The position numbers and the translations under genes were made by a program. This document shows, piece after piece, positions 6,414 through 13,023 of a stretch of 34,286 bases of DNA. The DNA comes from a virus, in the IMG/VR virus record IMGVR_UViG_3300042484_000337, positions 1 through 34,286 of that record; one strand, written 5' to 3'. Positions within the stretch are counted from its first letter, which is position 1, and each line of letters begins with the position of its first letter. The notes beneath the pieces were generated by a model. The model was not told where the DNA came from, made no database searches, and saw nothing but the letters and a program-made list of their open reading frames with translations.

Positions 6414-6445
6414 GGTGCACAGGTTAATCCCCTGACTTGTGCACC
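6414..6445 (+). terminator. Hairpin after the 83-aa gene
   Basis: GGTGCACAGGT pairs with ACTTGTGCACC, giving 11 base pairs with one G-T wobble and a 10-base loop. A second small palindrome, GCACAC-c-GTGTGC, follows at 6451-6463. There is no U-run, so it may be an attenuator or RNA-stability element rather than a full terminator. Confidence 0.45.
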
Positions 6446-6489
6446 TGATTGCACACCGTGTGCAGATAGGATATGGCTGGGAGGCTAAT

Positions 6490-6636
6490 ATGAATAATGA
6501 TAAGCAAGAGGTGCAGTTGTTACCTAAGGGCGTGTACTGTTGTCCACGCTGTGATAAGCAGTTTGAGGTGTTTGTGCGTGTTGTTGAGGTGGCTTGTACT
6601 CAGCACGGACAGATGACAAAGAAAGGAGCAAAGTAA
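6490..6636 (+). CDS. Small zinc-ribbon-like protein, 48 aa
   Basis: ATG 6490 is preceded by GGGAGG at 5-base spacing, which is better than the earlier in-frame ATG at 6439 that lies in a hairpin region. The protein has C-C-P-R-C followed by a beta segment (FEVFVRVVEVAC) and C-x2-H, so a small metal-binding ribbon is likely. The stop overlaps the next start (TAATG). The role is unknown. Such mini-ribbons in phage early regions often bind nucleic acid or host proteins. Confidence 0.65.
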   Translation: MNNDKQEVQLLPKGVYCCPRCDKQFEVFVRVVEVACTQHGQMTKKGAK

Positions 6637-6806
6637 TGGAATATCAGGAGGGTATGAAAGTCAGGTTCATTAAGGGTCACCGTTCGGGTCAGGTGTGGAC
6701 TGTGTTGGAGCATTATTGGGGTTCTGATAATGTTTTGGTCATGCCTGAAAAGGGTTCTGGTCGGTTCGCTGTGTGTGTTACAACTAATATGCTTGAGGAG
6801 GCGTAA
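6636..6806 (+). CDS. Small beta-rich protein, 56 aa
   Basis: It starts at ATG 6636, which overlaps the upstream stop, with AAAGGAGC as ribosome binding site. The sequence MKVRFIKGHRSGQVWTVLEH, then DNVLVMPEKG and RFAVCVTTNMLEEA, suggests a small SH3-like barrel with two or three strands around glycine turns. I do not recognise a family. It ends in GAGGAGG, which serves the next mini-gene. Confidence 0.65.
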   Translation: MEYQEGMKVRFIKGHRSGQVWTVLEHYWGSDNVLVMPEKGSGRFAVCVTTNMLEEA

Positions 6807-6892
6807 TGGATGAGTATAATTTAGTGTTGATGATTATGGGCTTCGGCTTAGTGTGTTTTTTATTCGGATACGGTATGGGAGGTAGCAAATGA
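6806..6892 (+). CDS. Mini membrane protein, 28 aa
   Basis: The frame from ATG 6806 to TGA 6890-6892 encodes MDEYNLVLMIMGFGLVCFLF followed by GYGMGGSK. It is a single hydrophobic helix with an acidic outside end and a short basic tail. It has a full GAGGAGG ribosome binding site and overlaps both neighbours (TAATG and ATGA), which is the best evidence that it is real. The function is unknown. It could be a membrane-targeting peptide or a host-modulating peptide. Confidence 0.6.
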   Translation: MDEYNLVLMIMGFGLVCFLFGYGMGGSK

Positions 6893-7089
6893 TGAGTCGT
6901 AGAGATTATCAGGTATTGGCAAGGTGCATAGAGATAGTTGGAGATAACCACAGAGGTCGGGAGGGTGAGATAGCGTTGGGTGAACTGGTGGAGGATTTGT
7001 GTAAGCGTTTGCACCTAGAGAATCCTCGGTTTGATACGGAGAAGTTTGTCACGAAGTGTAATGTGTCGTTACCACCGAAGGAGGCGTGA
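6889..7089 (+). CDS. Small phage protein, 66 aa
   Basis: The start at 6889 overlaps the upstream stop (ATGA), with GGGAGG six bases away. A second ATG at 6892 is also possible. The protein is mainly helical (RDYQVLARCIEIVGD, GEIALGELVEDLCKRLHLE), then FDTEKFVTKCNVSLPPKEA. I do not recognise the family. It ends with AAGGAGG, which drives the next gene. Confidence 0.65.
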   Translation: MMSRRDYQVLARCIEIVGDNHRGREGEIALGELVEDLCKRLHLENPRFDTEKFVTKCNVSLPPKEA

Positions 7090-7319
7090 TGTTGGTTTGG
7101 GTTAAGACTAGTTATGGTTGGGAGGCTGATGCACCTTATATGGAGGGTAGTTATATTGTGCAAGGCGCAGTAGGCGAGGGGTTTGTTTTGACAGCGTTTT
7201 GGAATTGTGTTAGCAATGGTGGACAAAATCAGATGGAGTTTGAGTGTCCGATTGTGTTTAAGTCGTTGCGTACTGCCAAGGATTGGTGTCAGCGTGATTA
7301 TGATAGTGAGTGTGCATAA
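7089..7319 (+). CDS. Small phage protein, 76 aa
   Basis: The start is taken at ATG 7089, which overlaps the upstream stop (TGATG) and has AGGAGG four bases upstream. The GTG at 7086 would be too close. The protein is rich in aromatic residues (VWVKTSYGWEA, FWNCVSNGGQ) with three cysteines and ends LRTAKDWCQRDYDSECA. I do not recognise it. It closes the chain of five coupled mini-genes. Confidence 0.65.
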   Translation: MLVWVKTSYGWEADAPYMEGSYIVQGAVGEGFVLTAFWNCVSNGGQNQMEFECPIVFKSLRTAKDWCQRDYDSECA

Positions 7320-7324
7320 TAATA

Positions 7325-7356
7325 GGTTTCCGTTGGCAATCCTGCCAACGGATTAG
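7325..7356 (+). promoter_or_regulatory. Conserved leader hairpin element, copy 1
   Basis: GGTTTC leads into the perfect 9-bp stem CCGTTGGCA/TGCCAACGG (7330-7351), followed by GATTAG. A related element lies at 7868-7901. Just after it, ATGAAC/GTTCAT (7358-7375) forms a 6-bp hairpin whose loop carries TGGGAG, the ribosome binding site of the next gene. This looks like translation control. Confidence 0.55.
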
Positions 7357-7376
7357 CATGAACTGGGAGGTTCATT

Positions 7377-7787
7377 ATGAGTAAGAAAATATCGGTTAAG
7401 GTTAGTCGTATTAAATTGTTGGAACAACTTAAAAGTTCTTTGCGTAAAGCAACAGCAATTAGTAATGATTACGATAAGGCTACTGTTGAGCATGATAAGG
7501 AAGTTAAGGCTATTCATGCGAAGGTTGTAAAAAACTTGGGTAAGGGTAAGGTAATTGAGTGTCGTGATAGCACTGGTCATTACGAACGGGTGAACAAGGT
7601 GGTTGAGTACACGATTACTGTGACTTTTCCTGATACCTTTTTCGTTAAGCCTAAGTCACCTGAGTATCCTGAAATGTTAAACAAGTTTGAGCGTTCAGAG
7701 TTGGAGCAAATCATTAAAATGCTTGAGTTGTGTGATGATGAGTTTGTTTCTACAGGCGTTTATGGTAATGTAGCCCGATACATTTAA
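7377..7787 (+). CDS. Phage protein of unknown function, 136 aa
   Basis: It starts at ATG 7377 after a GGGAGG presented in a hairpin loop. The N-terminal half is charged and helical (KVSRIKLLEQLKSSLRKA, then KEVKAIHAKVVKNLGKGKV). The C-terminal half has beta segments (NKVVEYTITVTFPDTFFV) and a last helix (SELEQIIKMLELCDDEFV). No known domain is recognised. It sits between two structured leaders, so its translation is probably controlled separately from the mini-gene cluster. Confidence 0.7.
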   Translation: MSKKISVKVSRIKLLEQLKSSLRKATAISNDYDKATVEHDKEVKAIHAKVVKNLGKGKVIECRDSTGHYERVNKVVEYTITVTFPDTFFVKPKSPEYPEMLNKFERSELEQIIKMLELCDDEFVSTGVYGNVARYI

Positions 7788-7846
7788 TCGGGTCACTGTG
7801 TGGGGGTTCGTAGCCCTCACATAGTACAATTTACGCACACCTGTAT

Positions 7847-7864
7847 GGGTGTGTGCGTCAAAGA
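7847..7864 (+). repeat. GGGTGT-N4-GTCAAAGA element, copy 4
   Basis: N4 is GTGC. The element begins in the loop of the 7833-7858 hairpin and its GTGTGCGT forms the right arm; CAAAGA continues past the stem. Confidence 0.65.
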
Positions 7865-7867
7865 TAA

Positions 7868-7901
7868 GGTTTCGGCTTGGCAATTCCGCCATGCCGATTA
7901 G
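7868..7901 (+). promoter_or_regulatory. Conserved leader hairpin element, copy 2
   Basis: It matches the element at 7325-7356: GGTTTC, then C/G-G, TTGGCAAT, a C-rich loop, GCCA and CGATTAG or GGATTAG. Stem bases differ between copies but mostly still pair (C-G-T-T against A-A-C-G; C-G-G-C against G-C-C-G). Confidence 0.55.
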
Positions 7902-7927
7902 TGCCGAAAGGCAGGAGGAAATACATT

Positions 7928-9241
7928 ATGGCTGGGAAAGCGTTAATTGTTTTATCTGTGAATTGTGCAGATAAATCGGCGAAAGTAAAATTCTCGTTAG
8001 AGTCGGAACGGGAGTACGATTATGCTCTGGTACGACTTGACCGTAACACACTCATTAAGGTTGTTGGGTTGTTGGGTCATAAGTTTGTTGGCAAGTCTCC
8101 ATTGTCGTACACACAGTACGAGTTGAAGAATATGGCTGAGAAACTTATGACAGACCGAACGGATGTTGTGACGAGCAAGATTGTTGCTACTAGACCGACT
8201 CCTAGTGTTCCAGCACCTACGGTGACTGTCACACCTACTGTCCATGCTAAACCAGCAGGGATTGAGGATGCTTTACGGAATGTTATCACCGAGGCTATGT
8301 CGGCTTACACCGAGAATGGCGTGGACAAAGATGTGGTCACACAGATAGTGAATGAGGCTATCGGTCATCATGTGGCTGAAACACAGAAGTCTATTGACGC
8401 TTTGACACGGATTATCGCCGAGTCTAGACCTGAGGTGAAACATATTACGCTTACTGGTGGTGTTGTCCGTAAGATTGAGGGTCGTACACACTTCCTGTTT
8501 GATAAGGTGTTGCGTGTCGTTGATGCAGGGTTATCGCCTTGGATTACGGGGTCGGCTGGTGTGGGTAAAACTATGCTTGCCGAACAGATTGCTACAGCCT
8601 TAGGGTTGGAGTATAGCCCTGAGTCGTTCTGTTCGCAGTCATCTAAGGCTGAGGTTAAAGGCTATAAGGACGGTCACGGATTGTACCAGTCAGTGGACTT
8701 CCGTAAGCGTTTTGAGGACGGTGGTGTCTATCTGTTGGATGAGATTGACGCTGCGAACCCAAACATTCTGCTTACGCTTAACAGTGCACTCAGTAATGGT
8801 TGGATGATGTTTCCTGATGGCAAGGTTAAACGCCACGAGAAGTTCGTGGCGATAGCGTCAGCGAACACTTACGGCAACGGTGCTACAGCAGAGTATGTTG
8901 GTAGGCAGGTGATTGACGGCTCTACACTTAATAGGTTCGTCAAGTTTGATATGCCTATTGACGAGATTATGGAGGCTGGTATCGTGAATGACCTATCGGT
9001 GGACGCTACTAGTGGTCGTACATGGTTGGACATTGTTCGTAAGGCACGAGCCAATGTCGCCTCTAGTGGACTCAAGGTTATCATCTCGCCTCGTGACTCG
9101 TATCATGGTGCGAAGTTGCTTAATGCAGGGTTCACCTTTCAGGAATGTGTGCCTATGACATTCGGTTCAGGTATGAAGTCTGAACAGTATGCTAAGGTCA
9201 TGGCTGGCATTACTATGCCTGCTGGTGGTGCTAAAGTTTAA
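7928..9241 (+). CDS. MoxR/CobS-type AAA+ ATPase
   Basis: The start is ATG 7928, after GCAGGAGGAAATACATT. Residues 1-165 are family-variable and include a Pro/Thr/Val linker (about 88-108). The AAA+ core follows: Walker A GSAGVGKT at 208-215, Walker B VYLLDEID at 267-274, sensor-1-like ASANT at 310-314, and TLNRF with a candidate arginine at 336. MoxR and CobS ATPases remodel protein complexes and act with a VWA-domain partner. The next gene encodes a VWA-like protein, which supports that pairing. Phage roles are poorly known. The structured leader suggests regulated expression. Confidence 0.88.
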   Translation: MAGKALIVLSVNCADKSAKVKFSLESEREYDYALVRLDRNTLIKVVGLLGHKFVGKSPLSYTQYELKNMAEKLMTDRTDVVTSKIVATRPTPSVPAPTVTVTPTVHAKPAGIEDALRNVITEAMSAYTENGVDKDVVTQIVNEAIGHHVAETQKSIDALTRIIAESRPEVKHITLTGGVVRKIEGRTHFLFDKVLRVVDAGLSPWITGSAGVGKTMLAEQIATALGLEYSPESFCSQSSKAEVKGYKDGHGLYQSVDFRKRFEDGGVYLLDEIDAANPNILLTLNSALSNGWMMFPDGKVKRHEKFVAIASANTYGNGATAEYVGRQVIDGSTLNRFVKFDMPIDEIMEAGIVNDLSVDATSGRTWLDIVRKARANVASSGLKVIISPRDSYHGAKLLNAGFTFQECVPMTFGSGMKSEQYAKVMAGITMPAGGAKV

Positions 9242-9253
9242 TGCTTGGATGTG

Positions 9254-9292
9254 GGTACACTCACCTACATTCCCAGCGTGGGTGGGTGTACC
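9254..9292 (+). other. Hairpin between the AAA+ and VWA-like genes
   Basis: GGTACACTCACC pairs with GGTGGGTGTACC, giving 12 base pairs with one G-T wobble and a 15-base loop. The right arm contains the start of a GGGTGT-N4-GTCAAAGA element. It may be a processing or attenuation site. Confidence 0.5.
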
Positions 9293-9301
9293 TGTCAAAG
9301 A
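9284..9301 (+). repeat. GGGTGT-N4-GTCAAAGA element, copy 5
   Basis: N4 is ACCT. The GTCAAAGA part is outside the hairpin and lies 26 bases before the next start codon, whose ribosome binding site is AGGAGG. Confidence 0.65.
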
Positions 9302-9327
9302 TAGCCAACAACAACTAGGAGGTAGTT

Positions 9328-10158
9328 ATGATTACGGAAGTTATAGATAAGGTTCATGTTGATGAGTTTGAGTCGTTAGGTGAGGCGTTACATTACGCTA
9401 AGGCTAATGACAATAGGCGTTCATCGGACGCTCAGCGTGATACAGATTGGGCTGGTTCACGGGACTTAAACACTGCTGTCCAACTGGGGTTGGACGGTTG
9501 GCATGATATTCGTCCTGATGTTGATGCAATGTTTAGTCGTATGGAGGAGCAAATAAATATGTCGCTTGGTGATGTGTTTGAGATGCGTTACGATTACAGT
9601 GGCGATAGTGTGGACATTGACCGTTTCCTTATGGGTGACCCTGAACACATGATGGATTATGAGACTGTTCCTTCAGGTAGAATGGGGCGTGTCGTTCGTG
9701 TTTTGGTTAATGGTTCTGCTAGTGCGTTTGTTTCTCCCGAACTTATTAGACAGCGTGGTGTTCTAGCAGTAGCGTTGATTGATGTGTTATCTAAGTTGGG
9801 TGTTGGTGTAGAGTTGTGGTTGGAGTCTGCTACAGAGTATAATGACAAATTGCACTCACAACTTATCAAAATACATTCATCGGAGGAGCGTTTAGATATT
9901 GACAACCTGATGTTCAGTATGGCTCATCCGTCCATGCTTAGACGAGTCGGGTTCAGTATTCTGGAGCGTACCAGTTGGGCACCTGCTAAACAGTGCGCTC
10001 AACTTGGTGCAGGTTATGGTCGTCCTCACAATTTAACTCAAGGTAAGCGCATTGGTGCTGATGTTGAGATTGACAAGTTACAGAACGCAACAGGTGACCC
10101 TGTTGTGGACGGTGTTGCTTACATTATGTCCACCATTAAAGGATTGGATTTACTGTAA
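9328..10158 (+). CDS. VWA-like partner of the AAA+ ATPase (degenerate metal site)
   Basis: This 276-aa protein starts at ATG 9328 after AGGAGGTAGTT. The N-terminal part has RDTDWAGSRDLNTAVQLGLDGW, resembling phage proteins I recall under DUF7192. At 121-165, RVVRVLVNGSASAF is followed by a helix (GVLAVALIDVLSKLG) and VELWLE, which is the strand-helix-strand of a VWA fold. The usual metal-binding D-x-S-x-S is replaced by N-G-S-A-S at 128-132. A late segment (IDNLMFSMAHPSMLRRVGFSIL) fits the remaining core. It follows the MoxR-type ATPase, so a two-part chaperone is likely. Fold assignment is by pattern only. Confidence 0.65.
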   Translation: MITEVIDKVHVDEFESLGEALHYAKANDNRRSSDAQRDTDWAGSRDLNTAVQLGLDGWHDIRPDVDAMFSRMEEQINMSLGDVFEMRYDYSGDSVDIDRFLMGDPEHMMDYETVPSGRMGRVVRVLVNGSASAFVSPELIRQRGVLAVALIDVLSKLGVGVELWLESATEYNDKLHSQLIKIHSSEERLDIDNLMFSMAHPSMLRRVGFSILERTSWAPAKQCAQLGAGYGRPHNLTQGKRIGADVEIDKLQNATGDPVVDGVAYIMSTIKGLDLL

Positions 10159-10189
10159 GCACAAACAGTGCCTACGCTGAGATAGTAGG

Positions 10190-10222
10190 ACGGGGGTTGG
10201 ACGATAAAACTCCAGCCCCCGT
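10190..10222 (+). terminator. Probable terminator after the AAA+/VWA-like unit
   Basis: ACGGGGGTTGGA pairs with TCCAGCCCCCGT, giving 12 base pairs with one wobble and a 9-base loop, followed by TAATTGATAT. It is GC-rich and well placed, but the following T-run is poor. Confidence 0.6.
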
Positions 10223-10257
10223 TAATTGATATCCCAAACAACAATATGGAGGTAGTT

Positions 10258-10866
10258 ATGAGTAACAAAGTAAAAGGATTATTGTTAAACGCTGGTGTTG
10301 GTGGAAGTATAGATACGATTACTGTTGATGGTTTAGAATCAATTCAAGGTTATGTTGGTGGTACGATTGATGCTGTCAGGGCTGAAGTTGCTGACACTAT
10401 TTGTGCTGTCGGTTATGTGCATGATGAGGGATTGATACTGGATTTGGAGATGAATTGGTTGGCTAGTGCATTGTTCTCACGAGAGATTCGTGGTAATGTT
10501 GTGTTGGTTAATGGATACAATAAGGATAACGAATATGATGGTGATAATCATGAGTTCCCTGATGTATTCATTAGGTATATGAAAACTTCTTTCCTCAAGA
10601 AAGTTGCTGATGCTTACAATGAATCACAAATGATTTCTGCCATGCTACAGTATTCTTTGGACACAGGATTGATTAGCAAAGAAGGAATTGATAATCTTAT
10701 GGAAGAATTAGGCGAGGCTATACTGGCAGACGATGAAGTAGGGTTGGAAGATTTGTCTGCAAGGATTGAAGAAATTATGGCTAAACTTGATAATGCCATG
10801 AGTGAAGAAGCGTCAAGTAAATTGATTGATGAAATCTATGAGTTTCTAGATAAGGAGGTTGAGTAA
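10258..10866 (+). CDS. DUF3846-like phage protein
   Basis: The start is ATG 10258, because GGAGG lies at 10249-10253 with 4-5-base spacing; an earlier in-frame ATG overlaps this site. Residues about 17-82 (ESIQGYVGGTIDAVRAE, then LILDLEMNWLASALF and IRGNVVLVNGYN) follow the DUF3846 layout: a Q-x-x-V-G-G-x-I-D block, a strand, an N-containing helix, then I-x-G-x-V-x-V. The C-terminal 100 residues are acidic and helical, possibly coiled coil. DUF3846 occurs in phage and plasmid accessory regions. Its role is not settled. Confidence 0.65.
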   Translation: MSNKVKGLLLNAGVGGSIDTITVDGLESIQGYVGGTIDAVRAEVADTICAVGYVHDEGLILDLEMNWLASALFSREIRGNVVLVNGYNKDNEYDGDNHEFPDVFIRYMKTSFLKKVADAYNESQMISAMLQYSLDTGLISKEGIDNLMEELGEAILADDEVGLEDLSARIEEIMAKLDNAMSEEASSKLIDEIYEFLDKEVE

Positions 10867-11069
10867 TGGAGTTCATTGAAACACCTATGTGTACCGTGTG
10901 TGGTGCAACTACGCTTATGTATGTGGATGAAATAGCATACTCTAGGTGGCAAGGTCAGGAAATCCTTATACAGCAAGCGTTTCCCGAGATGACTGCTGGT
11001 GAACGAGAGTTACTGAAAACAGGGTTCCATCCTGCGTGTTGGGATTCACTATTTAGCGAGGAGGAATAA
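10866..11069 (+). CDS. Small putative zinc-binding protein, 67 aa
   Basis: It starts at ATG 10866, overlapping the upstream stop (TAATG), with AAGGAGG as binding site. It has C-T-V-C-G near the N-terminus and H-P-A-C-W near the C-terminus, a layout that can hold one zinc. The middle is helical (GQEILIQQAFPEMTAGEREL). The role is unknown. Confidence 0.65.
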   Translation: MEFIETPMCTVCGATTLMYVDEIAYSRWQGQEILIQQAFPEMTAGERELLKTGFHPACWDSLFSEEE

Positions 11070-11632
11070 TGAGTGACACATTCATTAAGGTTGATGCCGT
11101 TTATGGTATGTGGCAAGGTGAACGAATATGTGAAATCATGCAATACACCCGTGAAATGGGACATGTTTGGACTACCGACACCATGTTGAATTACTTTGAC
11201 AAACTACTAGAATGTTACGACTTGTATCGTAGCACTAATGGTTATGTATCAGAATCGTTTGACGAAATAGAACCGTTCAAGACTGAGACTGGAAGTAATT
11301 TTAATCCATTGAAACATTGGAAAAACATAAGGGACTCTGTAACAGATTACTGCATACAGTTCCCTGAGCGGGAACCGTATGACATTATAGATAAACTTGG
11401 TCTAACGGTAGAAGAGTTTCAATGTGCTGTATCTGTGAACAAGAACAAAACTATAATGAACGAAACGGGATTTCGTTCATTTAGTTATGCTTGTTTGGAA
11501 GATAACCCAAACTTTGCCAAGATTGGTAGAGACTACGGTACTGGAGTAAACACTATGGTTTTTTACAAGAAACTCTTCAGGGCAATAAAGTTGGCAAGGA
11601 CAGAAAAGATGATTGATAGTGGTAAGATATAA
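11069..11632 (+). CDS. Phage protein of unknown function, 187 aa
   Basis: It starts at ATG 11069, overlapping the upstream stop, after GAGGAGGAA. The sequence is mixed helical with WQGERICEIMQYTREMGHVW, a tyrosine-rich segment (LLECYDLYRSTNGY), LTVEEFQCAVSVNKNKTIMN and a basic end (FYKKLFRAIKLARTEKMI). The last two thirds could hold a helix-turn-helix (DIIDKLGLTVEEFQCAVSVN). I do not recognise a family. Confidence 0.7.
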   Translation: MSDTFIKVDAVYGMWQGERICEIMQYTREMGHVWTTDTMLNYFDKLLECYDLYRSTNGYVSESFDEIEPFKTETGSNFNPLKHWKNIRDSVTDYCIQFPEREPYDIIDKLGLTVEEFQCAVSVNKNKTIMNETGFRSFSYACLEDNPNFAKIGRDYGTGVNTMVFYKKLFRAIKLARTEKMIDSGKI

Positions 11633-11721
11633 TGAAACTATCGGTTTCGGTACTTAGTACCTCAACCTTACTGTCCATGCTATCTAGTCTATTAGAAAAG
11701 AGAATAAATGAAAATAGATAA
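11632..11721 (+). CDS. Possible 29-aa mini-gene
   Basis: The frame starts at ATG 11632, overlapping the upstream stop (TAATG), and ends at 11719-11721, inside the nuclease gene. It encodes a Ser/Leu-rich peptide, MKLSVSVLSTSTLLSMLSSL, with a charged end. It fills an otherwise empty 75-base gap and could couple translation of the nuclease. No clear ribosome binding site supports it. Confidence 0.25.
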   Translation: MKLSVSVLSTSTLLSMLSSLLEKRINENR

Positions 11722-12514
11722 TGTTAATAAGATAGTGTATGTTAGACAGTCTTGGTTAAATGATATGGTTATCTGTCCCGAAAGAGCCAGACTTGGTGTT
11801 GTTAGACCAGAGTTCCGTAGTGGTAGCGATGCTACCATTATTGGTACTGCTGTTCATGCTGGTATTGAATCAGTGTTGGATGGTAGGTCATCAGAGTTTG
11901 GTGATATGTTGAAGGTTGTCGGTGATGAGTATGCTACACTGGCTGCGTTACCTCATAAGGTAACAAACATTGACCAAGAGAAAATCCCAGAATATCTAGA
12001 GGCTATGTCATTAGCGTTTTACGACGACATTCTACCAAAAGTAGAATTAGGAGGCAAGGTTGAACATTATTTTAAGGTTCCTTTGGGTGTTACTATTCAG
12101 GACTATTCTGTGTGGCTTGAGGGCACGATGGACTACATCGCACCCAGCGGTCTTATATGGGACTGGAAAACATCATCCCGTGCTTATTATATCAAGGACA
12201 AACAGAAATCCGCTATCCAGCCTACGGTCTATGGTTATGCGGCGAAGTATGAGGGGCTAGCAAATGGTGATATTACCGATTTTAATTATGGGATTATGGT
12301 TCGTAGTAATCCAAGTAAGTCTCAAATTGGACATATCACCCGAACAGAAAGTCATTATAATTGGCTCAAGTACTTTGTTCGTGGCGCTGTCGGCTCTTGC
12401 CTTAAGGTGGGTACCGATAGCGAGTGGTTTATGAATGACAGCAGTACGCTATGCTCGTCATCATGGTGTTCGTATTGGAGTATCTGTAAAGGTGCTTTCA
12501 ATACGAATGATTGA
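11708..12514 (+). CDS. RecB/Cas4-type PD-(D/E)XK nuclease with a four-cysteine cluster
   Basis: This 268-aa protein carries the nuclease core: GTAVH with H50, VEH (E119), GTMDY (D142), IWDWKTSS with D152 and K154, and the helix QPTVYGYAA (Q171, Y175). C23 (VICPERA) and C249, C254 and C260 near the C-terminus fit the iron-sulphur staple of Cas4/AddB-type enzymes, though the usual C-x2-C spacing is C-x4-C here. Such nucleases process DNA ends in recombination and replication. It leads the replication block. No Cas1, Cas2 or CRISPR array is nearby, so this is not an adaptation Cas4. Confidence 0.82.
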   Translation: MKIDNVNKIVYVRQSWLNDMVICPERARLGVVRPEFRSGSDATIIGTAVHAGIESVLDGRSSEFGDMLKVVGDEYATLAALPHKVTNIDQEKIPEYLEAMSLAFYDDILPKVELGGKVEHYFKVPLGVTIQDYSVWLEGTMDYIAPSGLIWDWKTSSRAYYIKDKQKSAIQPTVYGYAAKYEGLANGDITDFNYGIMVRSNPSKSQIGHITRTESHYNWLKYFVRGAVGSCLKVGTDSEWFMNDSSTLCSSSWCSYWSICKGAFNTND

Positions 12515-12564
12515 CAGATGAATGTTAATCTAGTTATATCAACAACAACAGTAGGAGGAAAGAT

Positions 12565-13011
12565 ATGAGTGCCGTATCCAAAGACCAAAGCATTATTCTT
12601 CAAGTGGCAGGTAAGATTGCTGCCGACTTGACGACCAAGCATGAGGACATTAACCAAACTATTACAAATTGGTCTATTGCCTTTGATGCTGTATCAGACG
12701 CTCTGCTCACCACAATGGGCATGAATATTCTTACACCAGCACAAGGTGAGGCTATGATTGTTGAAGCGTTTGGTGGTACTGTGGTAACACAACCAGCATC
12801 TGCTTATCAACCAGCACCTAGTGGTGGTGGATTTCAAGTCCGTATCAAAGGTCAGCAACATGGACCGATTCCTGAATGGCTACACAGTGAGTGTGCTAAA
12901 GTAGGAGTTACTGAAGTATGGGACAACCGTGATGGTTTGTCTGCCAACCCGAAACGCCCTTGGTTTAAGGCTGTTTCAGGTGATAAAGCCTTCTGGGCAC
13001 CACGCAAGTAA
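12565..13011 (+). CDS. Replication-block protein, possible ssDNA-binding role
   Basis: This 148-aa protein starts at ATG 12565 after AGGAGGAAAGAT. The N-terminal 70 residues are helical (DQSIILQVAGKIAADLTTKH). A Pro/Gly linker (about 78-90) leads to a C-terminal domain with GPIPEWLHSECAKVGVTEVW and NPKRPWFKAVSGDKAFWAPR, rich in aromatic and basic residues. This tail resembles C-terminal nucleic-acid-binding modules of phage replication or recombination accessory proteins. Its place between nuclease and helicase supports such a role, but I cannot assign a family. Confidence 0.65.
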   Translation: MSAVSKDQSIILQVAGKIAADLTTKHEDINQTITNWSIAFDAVSDALLTTMGMNILTPAQGEAMIVEAFGGTVVTQPASAYQPAPSGGGFQVRIKGQQHGPIPEWLHSECAKVGVTEVWDNRDGLSANPKRPWFKAVSGDKAFWAPRK

Positions 13012-13023
13012 CGATAGGATATT

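Larger units (their letters stand above)
7788..7927 (+). promoter_or_regulatory. Structured 5' leader of the AAA+ ATPase gene
   Basis: Four stems can be drawn in 140 bases. Stem 1 is CTGTGTGGGGG/CCCTCACATAG (7796-7824, two wobbles). Stem 2 is ACGCACAC/GTGTGCGT (7833-7858). Stem 3 is CGGCTTGGC/GCCATGCCG (7873-7896, one mismatch). Stem 4 is TGCC-GAAA-GGCA with a GNRA loop (7902-7913), which directly abuts the ribosome binding site GGAGG. Stem 1 may end the previous transcript. The compact layout resembles a riboswitch or protein-binding leader, but it matches no class I know. Confidence 0.55.

Noticed and set aside
11708-12514. CRISPR adaptation Cas4
   Set aside because: No cas1, cas2, array or repeat-spacer pattern is present. 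The gene sits in a phage replication block, where RecB/Cas4-type nucleases are common.
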